From Rhodoblastus sp963727035 (lineage in GTDB: Bacteria > Pseudomonadota > Alphaproteobacteria > Rhizobiales > Beijerinckiaceae), in assembly GCA_963727035.1 (NCBI GenBank), contig CAVSEY010000021.1:186001-250000 (forward strand): a DNA stretch of 64,000 nucleotides, in the 5' to 3' direction. The translations under genes were made by a program, and so were the position numbers. The notes below the pieces were generated by a model. That model searched no databases, had not been told where the DNA came from, and saw nothing but the letters and a program-made list of their open reading frames with translations. Each line of letters opens with the position of its first letter. Position 1 is the stretch's first letter. Below, in pieces: positions 18,277 through 27,142 of this stretch.

Positions 18277-18632
18277 CCAGCGGCCCCAGCGCCGTCCCGG
18301 CGGACGCGGAGTTCTCCGGCCGTCCGCAGGCGGCGCCCGGCGAAGGCCAGAAGGGCGAAGCCCAGGGCGGCGAAGGCGCCCCGGCGCAGGAGCGCCCGCA
18401 TCGTCCCGAAGGCGGCAAGCCGCGTTTCGAGGGCCGGCGCGACAATCGCCGATTCGAAGGCAAGTTCGACGGCAAAAAGCGCGAGGGCCCAGGAAGCGGA
18501 CAAGCTGGCGGCGACCGTCCGCCCCATCACGAAAAGCGCCCGCCGCGCGAAAAACAGGCCGATCCGGATTCGCCCTTCGCCAAGCTCGCCGCGCTCAAGG
18601 CCGAGCTGGAGGCGAAAGGCAAGAAGAGCTGA
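18071..18632 (+). pseudogene. Displaced C-terminal tail of the SUV3-type helicase
   Basis: In two successive reading frames this stretch gives the rest of the helicase tail. First comes AAPAEQAAAEEAAQE... ending VEVWKPQRHHG (to about 18260). Then, in another frame, come FSGRPQAAPGEGQKGE, RFEGRRDNRRFEGKFDGKKR and the conserved end PDSPFAKLAALKAELEAKGK with a stop at 18632. The closing SPFAKLAALKAELE motif is usual for this helicase in Hyphomicrobiales. The tail also contains a near-duplicate of the Ala/Glu block at 17925-18030; repeat slippage or sequencing error there could explain the indels. Confidence 0.7.
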
Positions 18633-18765
18633 TCCCACGGCCTTTGCATTTTCGCCCGCCTGCCCGCGTCATTTTGCCGATTGCCGGACTTTTCTGGCAT
18701 GGTTAATGCTTAATTAAGGTCGCCGGGTTCAGTCTGGGGAAAATGCGTGTCGCGCGGGTCTTTGC

Positions 18766-19287
18766 ATGTTCAACAAGTTGCGGCGGTTCATTGACGAATT
18801 GACCGGCGCCGAACCCGTGGAGCGGGATTTCGGCGAGAATGAATTGCGCGTCGCCGCCGCCGCTTTGCTGGTCCATGTCGCCGAAATCGACGGCTTTTTC
18901 ACCGATCCGGAAAAACGCGCCCTGCTGCTTCTGCTTCAGCAGCGTTTCGATCTCGATGTCGATTCCGCCGAGCGCCTGCTCGCCGAGGCGCGCGCGCGCG
19001 ACCGCAAATCCGTGGACCTTTATGGCTTCACCTCGGTCCTGAAACATTCGATGAGCGGGCCGGATCGGCGCAGGCTGGTCGAAATGATGTGGACCGTCGC
19101 CTATGCCGACGGCGTGGTCCAGGAATTCGAGGAAAATATCATCTGGCGCGTCGCCGAACTGCTGGGCGTGCCGTCGCGCGAGCGCATCGCCATGCGCCGC
19201 AAGGTCCGCGAGGAGCATGGCTGCGATCCCGACGCGCCGGGGCCGTGGGACGACGACAGGGCTGCCGCCGCGGAGGCGAAGCCATGA
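18766..19287 (+). CDS. TerB-family protein
   Basis: A 173-residue acidic protein of the TerB (tellurite resistance B/DjlA-N) fold. It has two helical repeats each with an acidic metal-binding motif, HVAEIDGFFTDPEKRALL (residues about 37-54) and TVAYADGVVQEFEENIIW (about 111-128). These DG-x2-xxxE motifs bind divalent metal. Such proteins are cytosolic and their exact role is unclear outside ter operons; no other ter genes are near. The stop overlaps the start of the SDR gene by four bases (ATGA), so the two are translationally coupled. Confidence 0.88.
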   Translation: MFNKLRRFIDELTGAEPVERDFGENELRVAAAALLVHVAEIDGFFTDPEKRALLLLLQQRFDLDVDSAERLLAEARARDRKSVDLYGFTSVLKHSMSGPDRRRLVEMMWTVAYADGVVQEFEENIIWRVAELLGVPSRERIAMRRKVREEHGCDPDAPGPWDDDRAAAAEAKP

Positions 19288-20102
19288 GCGGGCCGCGCAA
19301 GGTCATGCTGATCACCGGCGCCTCGGGCGGCATCGGCGCCGATCTCGCCCGCGTCGCCGCGGCGAAGGGTCACGATCTCGCCCTGGTCGCACGCAACCGC
19401 GCCGCGCTCGACGCCCTGGCCGACGAAATCGCGGCGCGACCTGGCCAGCAGGCGCCGCGCCCGCTGGTGTTCGATTGCGACCTGTCGCGGGAAGGCGCCG
19501 CCGCCGCCATCGAGGCTTTCCTGGAACAATCCGCCGCCGATGTCGAAATCCTCGTCAACAACGCCGGCTTTGGCGTGGTGGACGCGGCGCTCGACGGCGA
19601 TCTTGCCGAACAGCTTGGCATGATCGACCTGAATATCCGCGCGCTGACCGAACTGAGCCTGCGTTTCGGCAAGAGGCTCGCGGCGAACCGCGGCCGGCTG
19701 CTCAATGTCGCCTCGGTCGCCGCTTTCATGCCCGGTCCCGGCATGGCGGTCTATTACGCCAGCAAGGCCTATGTTCTTTCCTTCAGCGAGGCTTTGTCGA
19801 CGGAGCTGGCGCCGCTCGGCGTCAGCGTCACCGCGCTTTGCCCGGGCCCGGTCCCGACCGGCTTTCAGGCGCGCGCGGGTTTTTCCAGCGGCATGGCGTT
19901 CATGCGACATATCGCCCTATCCTCTCCGCAAGTCGCCCGCGCGGGCTATGATGGCATGATGGCGGGCAAGCGGGTGGTCCTGCCGGGGATCGTGGCCAGG
20001 ATCATGGCCTGGAGCGCGCCCTTCACGCCAAATGGCCTGTCGCTGAGGATGATCTCGTCGCTGCAAATGCGCCGCAAATGGAAGGAGGCCGCCGGAAAAT
20101 GA
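19284..20102 (+). CDS. Short-chain dehydrogenase/reductase
   Basis: A 272-residue classical SDR using NAD(P)H. The Rossmann motif is TGASGGIG (residues about 11-18), NNAG lies near residue 90, the catalytic Ser is in NVASVAAF, and YYASK gives the Tyr-x3-Lys pair. It resembles the DltE/YqjQ-type subgroup, whose substrates are mostly undefined. The start overlaps the terB stop in ATGA at 19284-19287. The frame is open upstream, but that part lies inside terB. The stop overlaps the next gene in the same way, giving a tight three-gene unit. Confidence 0.9.
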   Translation: MSGPRKVMLITGASGGIGADLARVAAAKGHDLALVARNRAALDALADEIAARPGQQAPRPLVFDCDLSREGAAAAIEAFLEQSAADVEILVNNAGFGVVDAALDGDLAEQLGMIDLNIRALTELSLRFGKRLAANRGRLLNVASVAAFMPGPGMAVYYASKAYVLSFSEALSTELAPLGVSVTALCPGPVPTGFQARAGFSSGMAFMRHIALSSPQVARAGYDGMMAGKRVVLPGIVARIMAWSAPFTPNGLSLRMISSLQMRRKWKEAAGK

Positions 20103-20857
20103 ATTGTTGCAGCCGCTTTTCCTGCTCGCGGCGCAAGCCGATGCTGATCGTGCTTCATGGCGAGCATTCGACGCCGGGGCGGATCGGCCGGATGTTGCGC
20201 GATCTCGGTTTCGGCCTCGACATCAGGCGCCCGCGCTTCGGCGATCCGCTGCCGCAGAACATGAGCGGCCACAGCGGCGCGGTCTATTTCGGCGGCCCGA
20301 TGAGCGCCAATGACGAAGAGGACTGGATCAGGCGCGAAATCGACTGGATCGGCCTGCCGCTGAAAGAACGGAAGCCCTTTCTCGGCATCTGCCTCGGCGC
20401 GCAAATGCTCGCCCGCCACCTCGGGCATCGCGTCGGCGGCCACCCGGAAGGCAAGGTCGAGGTCGGCTATTATCCGATCCGCCCGACCGAAGCGGGACGC
20501 GGATTGTGCGCGGCGCCCTTCCCCACCTGCGTCTATCAATGGCACCGCGAGGGCTTCGACCTGCCCAACGGCGCGACGCTGCTGGCCGAAGGCGAGGATT
20601 TCGAGGCCCAGGCCATCCGCGTCGGCGAACGGGCGTTTGGCCTGCAATTCCACCCGGACGTCACCTATGACATGATGTGCCAGTGGACGGTGACCGCCCT
20701 GGAGCGCATGAACCAGCCCGGCGCCCAGGAAGGCCGCCGCCATCTCGACGGCTGGTTCCAGCACGACGCCGTGGTGGCGCGCTGGACCGAATCCTTCCTG
20801 CGCTGCTGGAGCGGCGGCGGCGCCTGCGGCCGGGCGGCCAGCGTCGCGGCGGAGTAA
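20099..20857 (+). CDS. Class I glutamine amidotransferase domain protein
   Basis: A 252-residue stand-alone GATase-1 protein (GuaA-N-like) that would hydrolyse glutamine or a gamma-glutamyl compound. The nucleophile elbow GICLGAQ places Cys near residue 101. The general base is His in LQFHPD. The usual third residue is Glu (HPE), whereas here it is Asp (HPD), which may or may not keep activity. The N-terminus carries an unusual CCSRFSCSRRK prefix. The Met before LIVLHGEHS may be the functional start. It overlaps the SDR stop by four bases. The reaction cannot be assigned from context. Confidence 0.82.
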   Translation: MNCCSRFSCSRRKPMLIVLHGEHSTPGRIGRMLRDLGFGLDIRRPRFGDPLPQNMSGHSGAVYFGGPMSANDEEDWIRREIDWIGLPLKERKPFLGICLGAQMLARHLGHRVGGHPEGKVEVGYYPIRPTEAGRGLCAAPFPTCVYQWHREGFDLPNGATLLAEGEDFEAQAIRVGERAFGLQFHPDVTYDMMCQWTVTALERMNQPGAQEGRRHLDGWFQHDAVVARWTESFLRCWSGGGACGRAASVAAE

Positions 20858-21016
20858 AACGCGACCAAGGCGCGGCAGAAGAGTGCGGCGGCAGGAAATC
20901 TGGAACGTTCGATCTCGATATTGCAAACGAAATATGCGGCCGGAACCATGTCAAATCACGTTTGACACATGTAAAACTATGATTTACAGTCCGGCAAGTT
21001 AATTGATTAGGGCGCA

Positions 21017-21295
21017 ATGATTGAAAGCTTTCGCCACAAAGGATTGAGACAGCTTTTTGAAGATGACGCCGTCAAAGGCGTGAGCGCCGAGCATGTCCGC
21101 AAACTCAAGCAGATTCTAGCCTTGCTTGAAGCCGCGCAGGACGTGGCGGACCTCGATCTGCCGACTTTTCGCCTCCACGCGTTGAAAGGCGAGCTTAAAG
21201 GATTCTGGGCGGTCACAGTCCGCGCCAATTGGCGGGTGATTTTCCGCTTCAAGGACGGAAAAGCCTCTGACGTCGATCTCGTGGATTACCATTGA
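21017..21295 (+). CDS. higB: HigB-type toxin (RelE superfamily)
   Basis: A 92-residue toxin of the HigB/RelE superfamily, which cleaves mRNA at the ribosome. Recognised by MIESFRHKGLRQLFEDD at the N-terminus and the core FRLHALKGELKGFWAVTVRANWRVIFRF, where Arg and His/Tyr residues of the active face lie, ending VDLVDYH. The antitoxin gene follows after 14 bp, the toxin-first order typical of higBA. The upstream 100 bp are AT-richer and probably hold the autoregulated promoter. Confidence 0.92.
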   Translation: MIESFRHKGLRQLFEDDAVKGVSAEHVRKLKQILALLEAAQDVADLDLPTFRLHALKGELKGFWAVTVRANWRVIFRFKDGKASDVDLVDYH

Positions 21296-21309
21296 AGGAG
21301 GTGAAGGCC

Positions 21310-21600
21310 ATGACGATGAAGAACCCGCCACATCCCGGCGAAATGATTGGCGACATTCTCCAGGAAATGGGCGTGTCGATCAGCGCCGCCGCCAGGGGCA
21401 TGGGCGTGACGCGCCAGCAATTGCACAATGTTATTGCCGGTCGCAGCGCGATCACGCCAGAAATGGCCTTGCGGCTCGAAAAGGCTCTCGGCAGTTCCGC
21501 CGACGTCTGGATGCGCCTGCAGGTCAATTACGACTTGGCGCAAGTCCGCGCCCGCGCCTCGACGATCGAGGTTACCCGGCTGGCGCCAAAAGTCGCCTGA
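21310..21600 (+). CDS. higA: HigA-type antitoxin (XRE-like HTH)
   Basis: A 96-residue antitoxin. It starts MTMKNPPHPGEMIGDILQEMG (the HPGE..L motif of HigA) followed by an XRE helix-turn-helix (ISAAARGMGVTRQQLHNVIAGRSAITPEMALRLEKAL) and the WMRLQVNYDLA segment. It should neutralise HigB and repress the operon. I start it at 21310, 5 bases behind GGAGGTG, rather than at the earlier in-frame TTG that overlaps the toxin stop. Confidence 0.92.
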   Translation: MTMKNPPHPGEMIGDILQEMGVSISAAARGMGVTRQQLHNVIAGRSAITPEMALRLEKALGSSADVWMRLQVNYDLAQVRARASTIEVTRLAPKVA

Positions 21601-21785
21601 GCCGTTAAGCTGAAATGGGCGCCGATTGAGTTCCCTCCAACTTCAAGTTATTACGACGCTTTGATGCAATATAGGATGCGCTTATCTGCATTTTATAAAC
21701 AGTAGAATATCTGAAAAATACCACCTATTTGTGTTTTTAAATGTTTAGTAGTTTACAAGCCTTCAAATTATAATTTGAATTCAGA

Positions 21786-22325
21786 TCAATCGGCCATGTC
21801 CAATGTCCAGAACACCTTGTAGCGCGTTTTCGGATTATAGGCGGCCGCGATCCCCATCCGTTTCATGCTTGGCGCCAGCAGGTTCGCATTATGCGGCGGC
21901 GACTGGCGCCAGCCCGAAAAAACGTCGGCCAAAGTGTCATAGCCGGCCGAGACATTCTCCACCGCCCGGTTCTTCTCGTAGCCCGCATGGTCGAGCCGCT
22001 CGGCGAGGCCGCCGCGCAGCTCGTGGCTGAGCTTGTCGTGCGCCGCCATGGCGTCGGATTGCGCCTGGGCCTGCGCCATCAGGCCCGGATCGAGGGCGAG
22101 GTCGCCCAGGCCGTGATTGCGGCGGTAGAGCGAAATCATGTCGCGCGCCGCCGCGGCGTCGATCCGGGCGCCGGGCGCGGCCATCGATTGGAACAGGCCG
22201 CCTTCGGGCGGCGGCGTCGCCGGCGTTTCGGCGCAGCCGGCGAGCAACAGGCCAAGAGGCGCGGCGGCAAAAGCAAGGCGGATGACGGGACGCGGGAAAC
22301 GAGACAAGAACCAGGCTCCGATCAA
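21786..22325 (-). CDS. CAP-domain lipoprotein (SCP/PR-1 family)
   Basis: A 179-residue secreted protein of the CAP superfamily. The signal peptide ends in a lipobox LLLAGC (Cys near residue 31), so it is probably membrane-anchored. The CAP signatures are present: IDAAAARDMISLYRRNHGL at the start, AHDKLSHELRGGLAERLDHAGYEKNRAVENVSAGY (with the His and Glu of the cavity) and WRQSPPHNANLLAPSMKRMGIA. Its function in bacteria is unclear. It is 30 bp downstream of the MscS-type channel gene on the same strand. The 185 bp beyond its stop are AT-rich and empty. Confidence 0.88.
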   Translation of the reverse strand: MIGAWFLSRFPRPVIRLAFAAAPLGLLLAGCAETPATPPPEGGLFQSMAAPGARIDAAAARDMISLYRRNHGLGDLALDPGLMAQAQAQSDAMAAHDKLSHELRGGLAERLDHAGYEKNRAVENVSAGYDTLADVFSGWRQSPPHNANLLAPSMKRMGIAAAYNPKTRYKVFWTLDMAD

Positions 22326-22356
22326 AAGCGAAGGCAGAGGGAATCGCCGAAAAAGA

Positions 22357-24819
22357 TTAAGCCTTGTTTTCGGCGCCGCCTTTGAGATAGCGCTCCAGCA
22401 TCGGCTCGATCCTGGGCAGGCTCACATTCACCGCCGCCGAACCGCCGGTGAGGGCGATGCCGGCTTCGGGCAGGCGGCTGAAAATGGCGAACATCAGATC
22501 GCTGCGCACCCGACCCGCGCGCTCGACATTCTCGACGAAACAAATCGTTTCGAAATCGAGCGAATTCGGTCCGATATTGGTGAACAGCACCGTCGGCGCC
22601 GGAATGCCCAGCACCTCGTCATGGGATTTGGCGACATCGAGCAGGGTTTCGCGGACTTTTTCCGGGTCCGCGCCCCAAAGCGCCTGGATCGGGATTCGGA
22701 CGCGGCCGATGCGGTCGCCGCGCACGTAATTCTTCACCACGCCGGTCATCAGATTGCCGTTGGGCACGATCAGGGTCACGCGGTCGGCGGTCTCGATCTC
22801 GGTGGCGCGGACATTGATGCGGCGGACATGGCCCTGGTCGTCGCCAATGGCCACCAGATCGCCGACCTTGATCGCCCGCTCCCACAGCAGGATCAGGCCG
22901 GAGACGAAATTATTGACGACGCCTTGCAGGCCGAGGCCGATACCGACGGACAGGGCGCCCGCGACCAGCGCGACTTTCTGCAGATCGATGCCGAGAAAAG
23001 CGATGGCGAACAAGAGCGCCACCAGGACGCCGATATAGCCGACGCTGGTGCGCAGCGAGGCTTTCAGGCCCTCGTCGATATGGGTGAGCGGCAGATAGCT
23101 CTTCTCAAGCCAGTTCTGGATCGCATGGGTGAGCCCATAGCCCAGCCCGAACAGAGCGAGCGCGACGATCAGGCTCGAGGGCGAAATGGTGACATTGCCG
23201 ACGGAGAAGCCGAAAAAGGCCGATTTCATCGCGCCGACCGCGTCGTGCGACTGCACGCCCCAGCGCGCGACCACCATGAAGGCGGCGGTGGCGTAAAGCG
23301 TCAGCGACAAAACGCCCGACAGCAGCGCCCCGAACTGCGCCAGGCTTTCGCGCCGCAGGCCGATGCTGGCGATCATCGCCCGGCTCAAGCGCGACTCGGG
23401 CCGGAACGCCTGCTCAAGCCCTTGAGAGACCAGTTTCTGCAACAGGAACAGCAGACTGATGACCAGGGCCGCCCAGGCGATCTGATCGACCAGGAAGGAA
23501 GAGAGCGCGACATAGCCGAGGAGATCGGCGCCGAGGACGACCAGCGTCGCCGTCCAGATGGCGAAGCGGATCGCCGCCCACCACGGGCTCTCGTCTTCGA
23601 GATTGGCCGGACGTCCCGATGGGCTTTCCGCCGCGTCCTCGGGCGCGGCGACGATGCCATAGAGCCCCTGCGTCAAGGCGAGGCCGACGAGCAGGGAGAA
23701 GGTTCCGCGCGCCACCACCGACAAGGGCAGCGCCGCGCTGACCGTCTCGTTGAGCGCGTCGAACAGCTTGCTGAGCGCGATCAGAACGGCGACCGCCAGC
23801 ACCAGCCTCATCAGCCGATGGGCGACCGGGTCGGTCAGTTCGACCGGTCGCCACTGCGGGCGATTGGGAGCAAGGATGGCGTTGCCGAGGCCTCCCGCCA
23901 GCGCCACGATGATGACGCTTTGCAGCAGGGCGTCGGACAAGGGCTTGAACTCGTCGCCGCCGAGGCCGAACCAGTCGCCCAGCGCGTAAAAGGCCAGCAA
24001 GGCGCCGAACGGAATGACCGCCACCGCCAAAGCCGTCCACAAGGCGGCGGCCGCCTTTTGAAAATCGCTGCGGGTCCGCCCAGATTTTTCGCGCGGAATC
24101 ACGCGGCGCGCCACGAAAGCCGCGCCGACGATGGCGGCGATCAGCGCCAGGACCCAAACGCCGAACAGCAAGGCGTTCCCTTCGAGCACGCCATCGGCCT
24201 GGCTCGCATAATCCATGACGACGGCGCGCGAAGCGGCGAGGCTGCGCGGGAGGTCGGCCGCCGCGCTGATCCACAAGTGCGGCGACAGGATGCTCGACGA
24301 GGTCTGGAAAACCGAATTGGCGAAGAGCGCGCGCCGCCGCACGGAAATCAGCGCGGCGGTCTGTTCGACCTGCACTTGCGCCAGTTTGGCCCGTTTGATG
24401 AGGTCGTCGCGCGACGCAAGCAGCTTTTCCTGATCGGCGCGCTCCTTGGTGATCGCCGGATCCTCCGGCGCCGCGGTCGGATTGGCCTTGAGATCCGGCG
24501 GCTTTCCAAGCTGGTCGAGCCGCGCCTTGATCGCCGCGAGCTTGGGCGTGACATCGGCGATGACGGCTTGGATTTGCGTCGAAAGCGGGTCCAGTTCGCT
24601 GCGCCGGCTCGCCAGGTCGGCGTCGGTCAGATTGTCGCCGGAGAGTTGTTTCTCGACCCTCTTGAGGCTTTGCTGAACCGAATCGAGGCTCGCCGCCGAA
24701 TCGACCGGCGCAGGCGCGACCGCCGCCGCGGCGCCTGAATCAGCGCTCCAGGCGGGCGCGGCGGCGCCGCAGATCAAGAGGGCGGCCAGCAGCCTGGTCA
24801 GCAAGACGCGGGAAAGCAT
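22357..24819 (-). CDS. MscS-family mechanosensitive channel with DUF3772 periplasmic domain
   Basis: A large mechanosensitive channel of about 820 residues. The N-terminal signal (MLSRVLLTRLLAALLICGAAAPAWSA) is followed by a periplasmic DUF3772-type coiled region (LDSVQQSLKRVEKQLSGDNLTDADLASRR...), about ten membrane helices, and the MscS pore and beta domain (VALVAGALSVGIGLGLQGVVNNFVSGLILLWERAIKVGD, residues about 600-640, then NLMTGVVKNYVRGD). The frame is open to 25137, but that overlaps the epmB-like gene, which ends at 24881. I choose the ATG at 24819, which gives the signal peptide; 24861 is an alternative. Confidence 0.88.
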   Translation of the reverse strand: MLSRVLLTRLLAALLICGAAAPAWSADSGAAAAVAPAPVDSAASLDSVQQSLKRVEKQLSGDNLTDADLASRRSELDPLSTQIQAVIADVTPKLAAIKARLDQLGKPPDLKANPTAAPEDPAITKERADQEKLLASRDDLIKRAKLAQVQVEQTAALISVRRRALFANSVFQTSSSILSPHLWISAAADLPRSLAASRAVVMDYASQADGVLEGNALLFGVWVLALIAAIVGAAFVARRVIPREKSGRTRSDFQKAAAALWTALAVAVIPFGALLAFYALGDWFGLGGDEFKPLSDALLQSVIIVALAGGLGNAILAPNRPQWRPVELTDPVAHRLMRLVLAVAVLIALSKLFDALNETVSAALPLSVVARGTFSLLVGLALTQGLYGIVAAPEDAAESPSGRPANLEDESPWWAAIRFAIWTATLVVLGADLLGYVALSSFLVDQIAWAALVISLLFLLQKLVSQGLEQAFRPESRLSRAMIASIGLRRESLAQFGALLSGVLSLTLYATAAFMVVARWGVQSHDAVGAMKSAFFGFSVGNVTISPSSLIVALALFGLGYGLTHAIQNWLEKSYLPLTHIDEGLKASLRTSVGYIGVLVALLFAIAFLGIDLQKVALVAGALSVGIGLGLQGVVNNFVSGLILLWERAIKVGDLVAIGDDQGHVRRINVRATEIETADRVTLIVPNGNLMTGVVKNYVRGDRIGRVRIPIQALWGADPEKVRETLLDVAKSHDEVLGIPAPTVLFTNIGPNSLDFETICFVENVERAGRVRSDLMFAIFSRLPEAGIALTGGSAAVNVSLPRIEPMLERYLKGGAENKA

Positions 24820-24880
24820 GCGCGTCACGGCGAACTCCAAATTTTTCCTGGACGTGAGCATGGCCGGAATTCGGCTTAAA

Positions 24881-25963
24881 TCAAGGCGCCCGCGATTTTC
24901 GCCCCACCGGCGCGGCCGGATCGGCATAGGCGTGGTTCTTACCTTGCCAATCCTCGACCCGCCAGCCGTCATCCTCGCGCCGCCAATAATTCGGTCCCGC
25001 CGGCGCCTTGCCATGGCCGCCCGGAATATCGACCACAAAAACCGGCTGACAGAGACCTGACAGGCGCCCCAAAAGGGCGCGAACCAGTTCCCGCCCTTCG
25101 TCGAGGGGAACGCGCAGATGCGACGTGCCGGGAGCAAGATCGGCGTGATGCAGGTAATAGGGCTTGATTCGATTTTCGACGAAGGCGCGCATCAGGGCGG
25201 CCAGGGTCTCGACATCGTCGTTGACGCCGCGCAGCAGCACGGTCTGGCTGACCATGACGACGCCTGAATCGACCAGTCGCGCGATGGCCGCGCGCGCTGG
25301 CTCGGTCAATTCGCGCGGATGATTGGCGTGGAGCGCGACATAGATTGTCTTGCCCGAGGCGCGCAGGGCGCCGATCAGCTCTTCCGTCACGCGCTCCGGC
25401 GCGAGCGCCGGGACGCGCGAATGAAAACGCAGGATTTTCACATGGTCGAGCCTTTTCAGCCGCGCCGAAAGCTCGGCCAGGCGCCGGGGCGAAACCGCCA
25501 GCGGATCGCCGCCGGTGACGATCAGCTCCCAGATTTCGCGATGCGCGGCGAGATAAGCGAAAGCGGAATCGAGCGCGTGGGCGTCGAGCAGGCCCTCGGT
25601 TCCCGCGCCGACCCGCTCGCGGCGGAAGCAGAACCGGCAATAGACCGGACAGACGCTGGTCAGTTTTAATAGCGCGCGGTCCGGGTAGCGGTGAATGAGG
25701 CCCTTGACCGCCTCATGGGCGTCGTCGCCGATCGGATCGGCGCGCTCCTGCGGCAGAATTTCCAGCTCGGCGGCGTCGGGCAGGAACTGCCGGCCGAGCG
25801 GATCGTCGCGGCGCTCGATCAAAGCCGCGAGCGCCGCCGGCACGGCGACGCTGTAGCGCGCCGCCACTTTTGTTAAAGTTTCGGCTTCCTCGGGCGCGGC
25901 GAAACCCGCCGCGATCAAATCCTCGGGCTTTGTCAGCGTTTTTTCGGACGTCTTTGTGCTCAT
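24881..25963 (-). CDS. epmB: EF-P lysine 2,3-aminomutase homologue EpmB
   Basis: A 360-residue radical SAM enzyme of the lysine 2,3-aminomutase family. In the EF-P pathway EpmB converts (S)-alpha-lysine to (R)-beta-lysine for EF-P modification. The cluster motif is SVCPVYCRFCFRRERVG (C-x3-C-x2-C, residues about 105-120). PLP and lysine contacts lie in ILRFHSRVPALAPERV and YYLHHADLAPGTSHLR. The short form without the extra C-terminal domain of catabolic aminomutases, and the immediate overlap (4 bp) with epmA upstream, support EpmB rather than KamA. Confidence 0.9.
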   Translation of the reverse strand: MSTKTSEKTLTKPEDLIAAGFAAPEEAETLTKVAARYSVAVPAALAALIERRDDPLGRQFLPDAAELEILPQERADPIGDDAHEAVKGLIHRYPDRALLKLTSVCPVYCRFCFRRERVGAGTEGLLDAHALDSAFAYLAAHREIWELIVTGGDPLAVSPRRLAELSARLKRLDHVKILRFHSRVPALAPERVTEELIGALRASGKTIYVALHANHPRELTEPARAAIARLVDSGVVMVSQTVLLRGVNDDVETLAALMRAFVENRIKPYYLHHADLAPGTSHLRVPLDEGRELVRALLGRLSGLCQPVFVVDIPGGHGKAPAGPNYWRREDDGWRVEDWQGKNHAYADPAAPVGRKSRAP

Positions 25964-26991
25964 GGCGCGGCGACCGGCGCCCAGAGAACATCCTCGATAT
26001 GCGCCGCGCCGGTCGCCAGCATGACGAGGCGATCAAGACCCAAGGCGCAGCCGGAGGCCGGCGGCATGAAGGCGAGGGCGTCGAGGAAATCCGCGTCGAT
26101 CGGATAGGCCGAGCCGTAAATCCGCGCCCGCTCCGCCATATCGGCCTCGAAACGGCGGCGCTGCTCGACCGGATCGGTCAATTCGCCGAAAGCGTTGGCC
26201 AGCTCCACCCCGCAGCCATAGAGTTCGAAACGCTCGGCGAAGCGCGGGTCCTCGGGCTTGCGCCGGGCGAGCGCCGCCTCGCTCGCCGGATAGTCGATCA
26301 GCACGGTCGCGCGGCCATGGCCAAGCTCAGGCTCGATCCTTTCCGACACGATCTTGCTGAACAGGTCCGACCAGTGATCGTCGGCGCTGACCCGGACGCC
26401 CAGCCGCGCGGCCTCATGCGCCAGAGCGTCGCGTTTCCCCAGCGCGGCGGCAAGATCGACGCCCGCGTAACGCGAAAAGGCCTCGGCGACGGGCAGGATT
26501 TCGGGCGCGGCGCGCGGATCCAGGCTTGAGCCGCCGAACGAGAATTCGCGCGCCTCGGCCGCATCGGCCGCGACGGCGAGCACGGCCGCGCAATCGTCGA
26601 TCAGGGCGCGATAGGGCGCCTCGGCGCGGTACCATTCCAGCATGGTGAATTCCGGATGATGCAGGCGCGTGCGCTCGCCATTGCGGAAGACATGGGCGAG
26701 CGAGAAGAGTTTCGTCTCCCCCGCCGCCAGCAGTTTCTTGCAGTCGAATTCCGGCGAGCTGTGCAGATAATAGGTCGACGGCGGCGCGCCGAGCGGCTCG
26801 AAACTGGTGGCGAAGCCGGCGATATGGGTCTCGTTGCCGGGCGAGACCTGCAAGGCGGAAGGCTCGATCTCGGCAAAGCCCTGGCGGTCGAACCAGTCGC
26901 GCAAGGCTTTGACGATCCGCGCCCGCGCGCGCAGGCGCGGCCGTCGTGCGGCAAAAATTTCCGGCGCCCAGAAGGCCGCGCGCTGCGCCAT
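25960..26991 (-). CDS. epmA: EF-P lysine aminoacylase EpmA (PoxA/GenX)
   Basis: A 343-residue class II aminoacyl-tRNA-synthetase paralogue that ligates beta-lysine onto EF-P. It corresponds to a LysRS catalytic core without the anticodon domain. It has motif 2 FRNGERTRLHHPEFTMLEWY (residues about 95-115), ALIDYPASEAAL, and motif 3 ASGCALGLDRLVMLATG near the C-terminus. The frame is open to 27063, but the ATG at 26991 (MAQRAAFWAPE) fits the family start. It is divergent from efp with about 150 bp between the starts, so the whole modification pathway is clustered. Confidence 0.92.
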   Translation of the reverse strand: MAQRAAFWAPEIFAARRPRLRARARIVKALRDWFDRQGFAEIEPSALQVSPGNETHIAGFATSFEPLGAPPSTYYLHSSPEFDCKKLLAAGETKLFSLAHVFRNGERTRLHHPEFTMLEWYRAEAPYRALIDDCAAVLAVAADAAEAREFSFGGSSLDPRAAPEILPVAEAFSRYAGVDLAAALGKRDALAHEAARLGVRVSADDHWSDLFSKIVSERIEPELGHGRATVLIDYPASEAALARRKPEDPRFAERFELYGCGVELANAFGELTDPVEQRRRFEADMAERARIYGSAYPIDADFLDALAFMPPASGCALGLDRLVMLATGAAHIEDVLWAPVAAP

Positions 26992-27142
26992 TCCCGCCCC
27001 GCTCCATCGAACTCGACAAAAAACTGGCGTTGCGGCGATCTTTGCGTATAGGTGACGCCGCAAGTTTCAAAAAGGTCCATAGACCCGACGGCCCGTCCCT
27101 TCAACCGGCGTGGCGGCCATCGCTCGCCAAGGAAATCAAGAC

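Noticed and set aside
18766..19287. Full tellurite-resistance operon
   Set aside because: Only a TerB-fold protein is present; no terC, terD, terE or terZ genes are nearby.
22138..24738. 866-codon plus-strand ORF opposite the MscS channel
   Set aside because: The opposite strand encodes a complete MscS-family channel. The plus-strand product is a Gln/Arg/Asp-rich shadow typical of GC-rich antisense frames.
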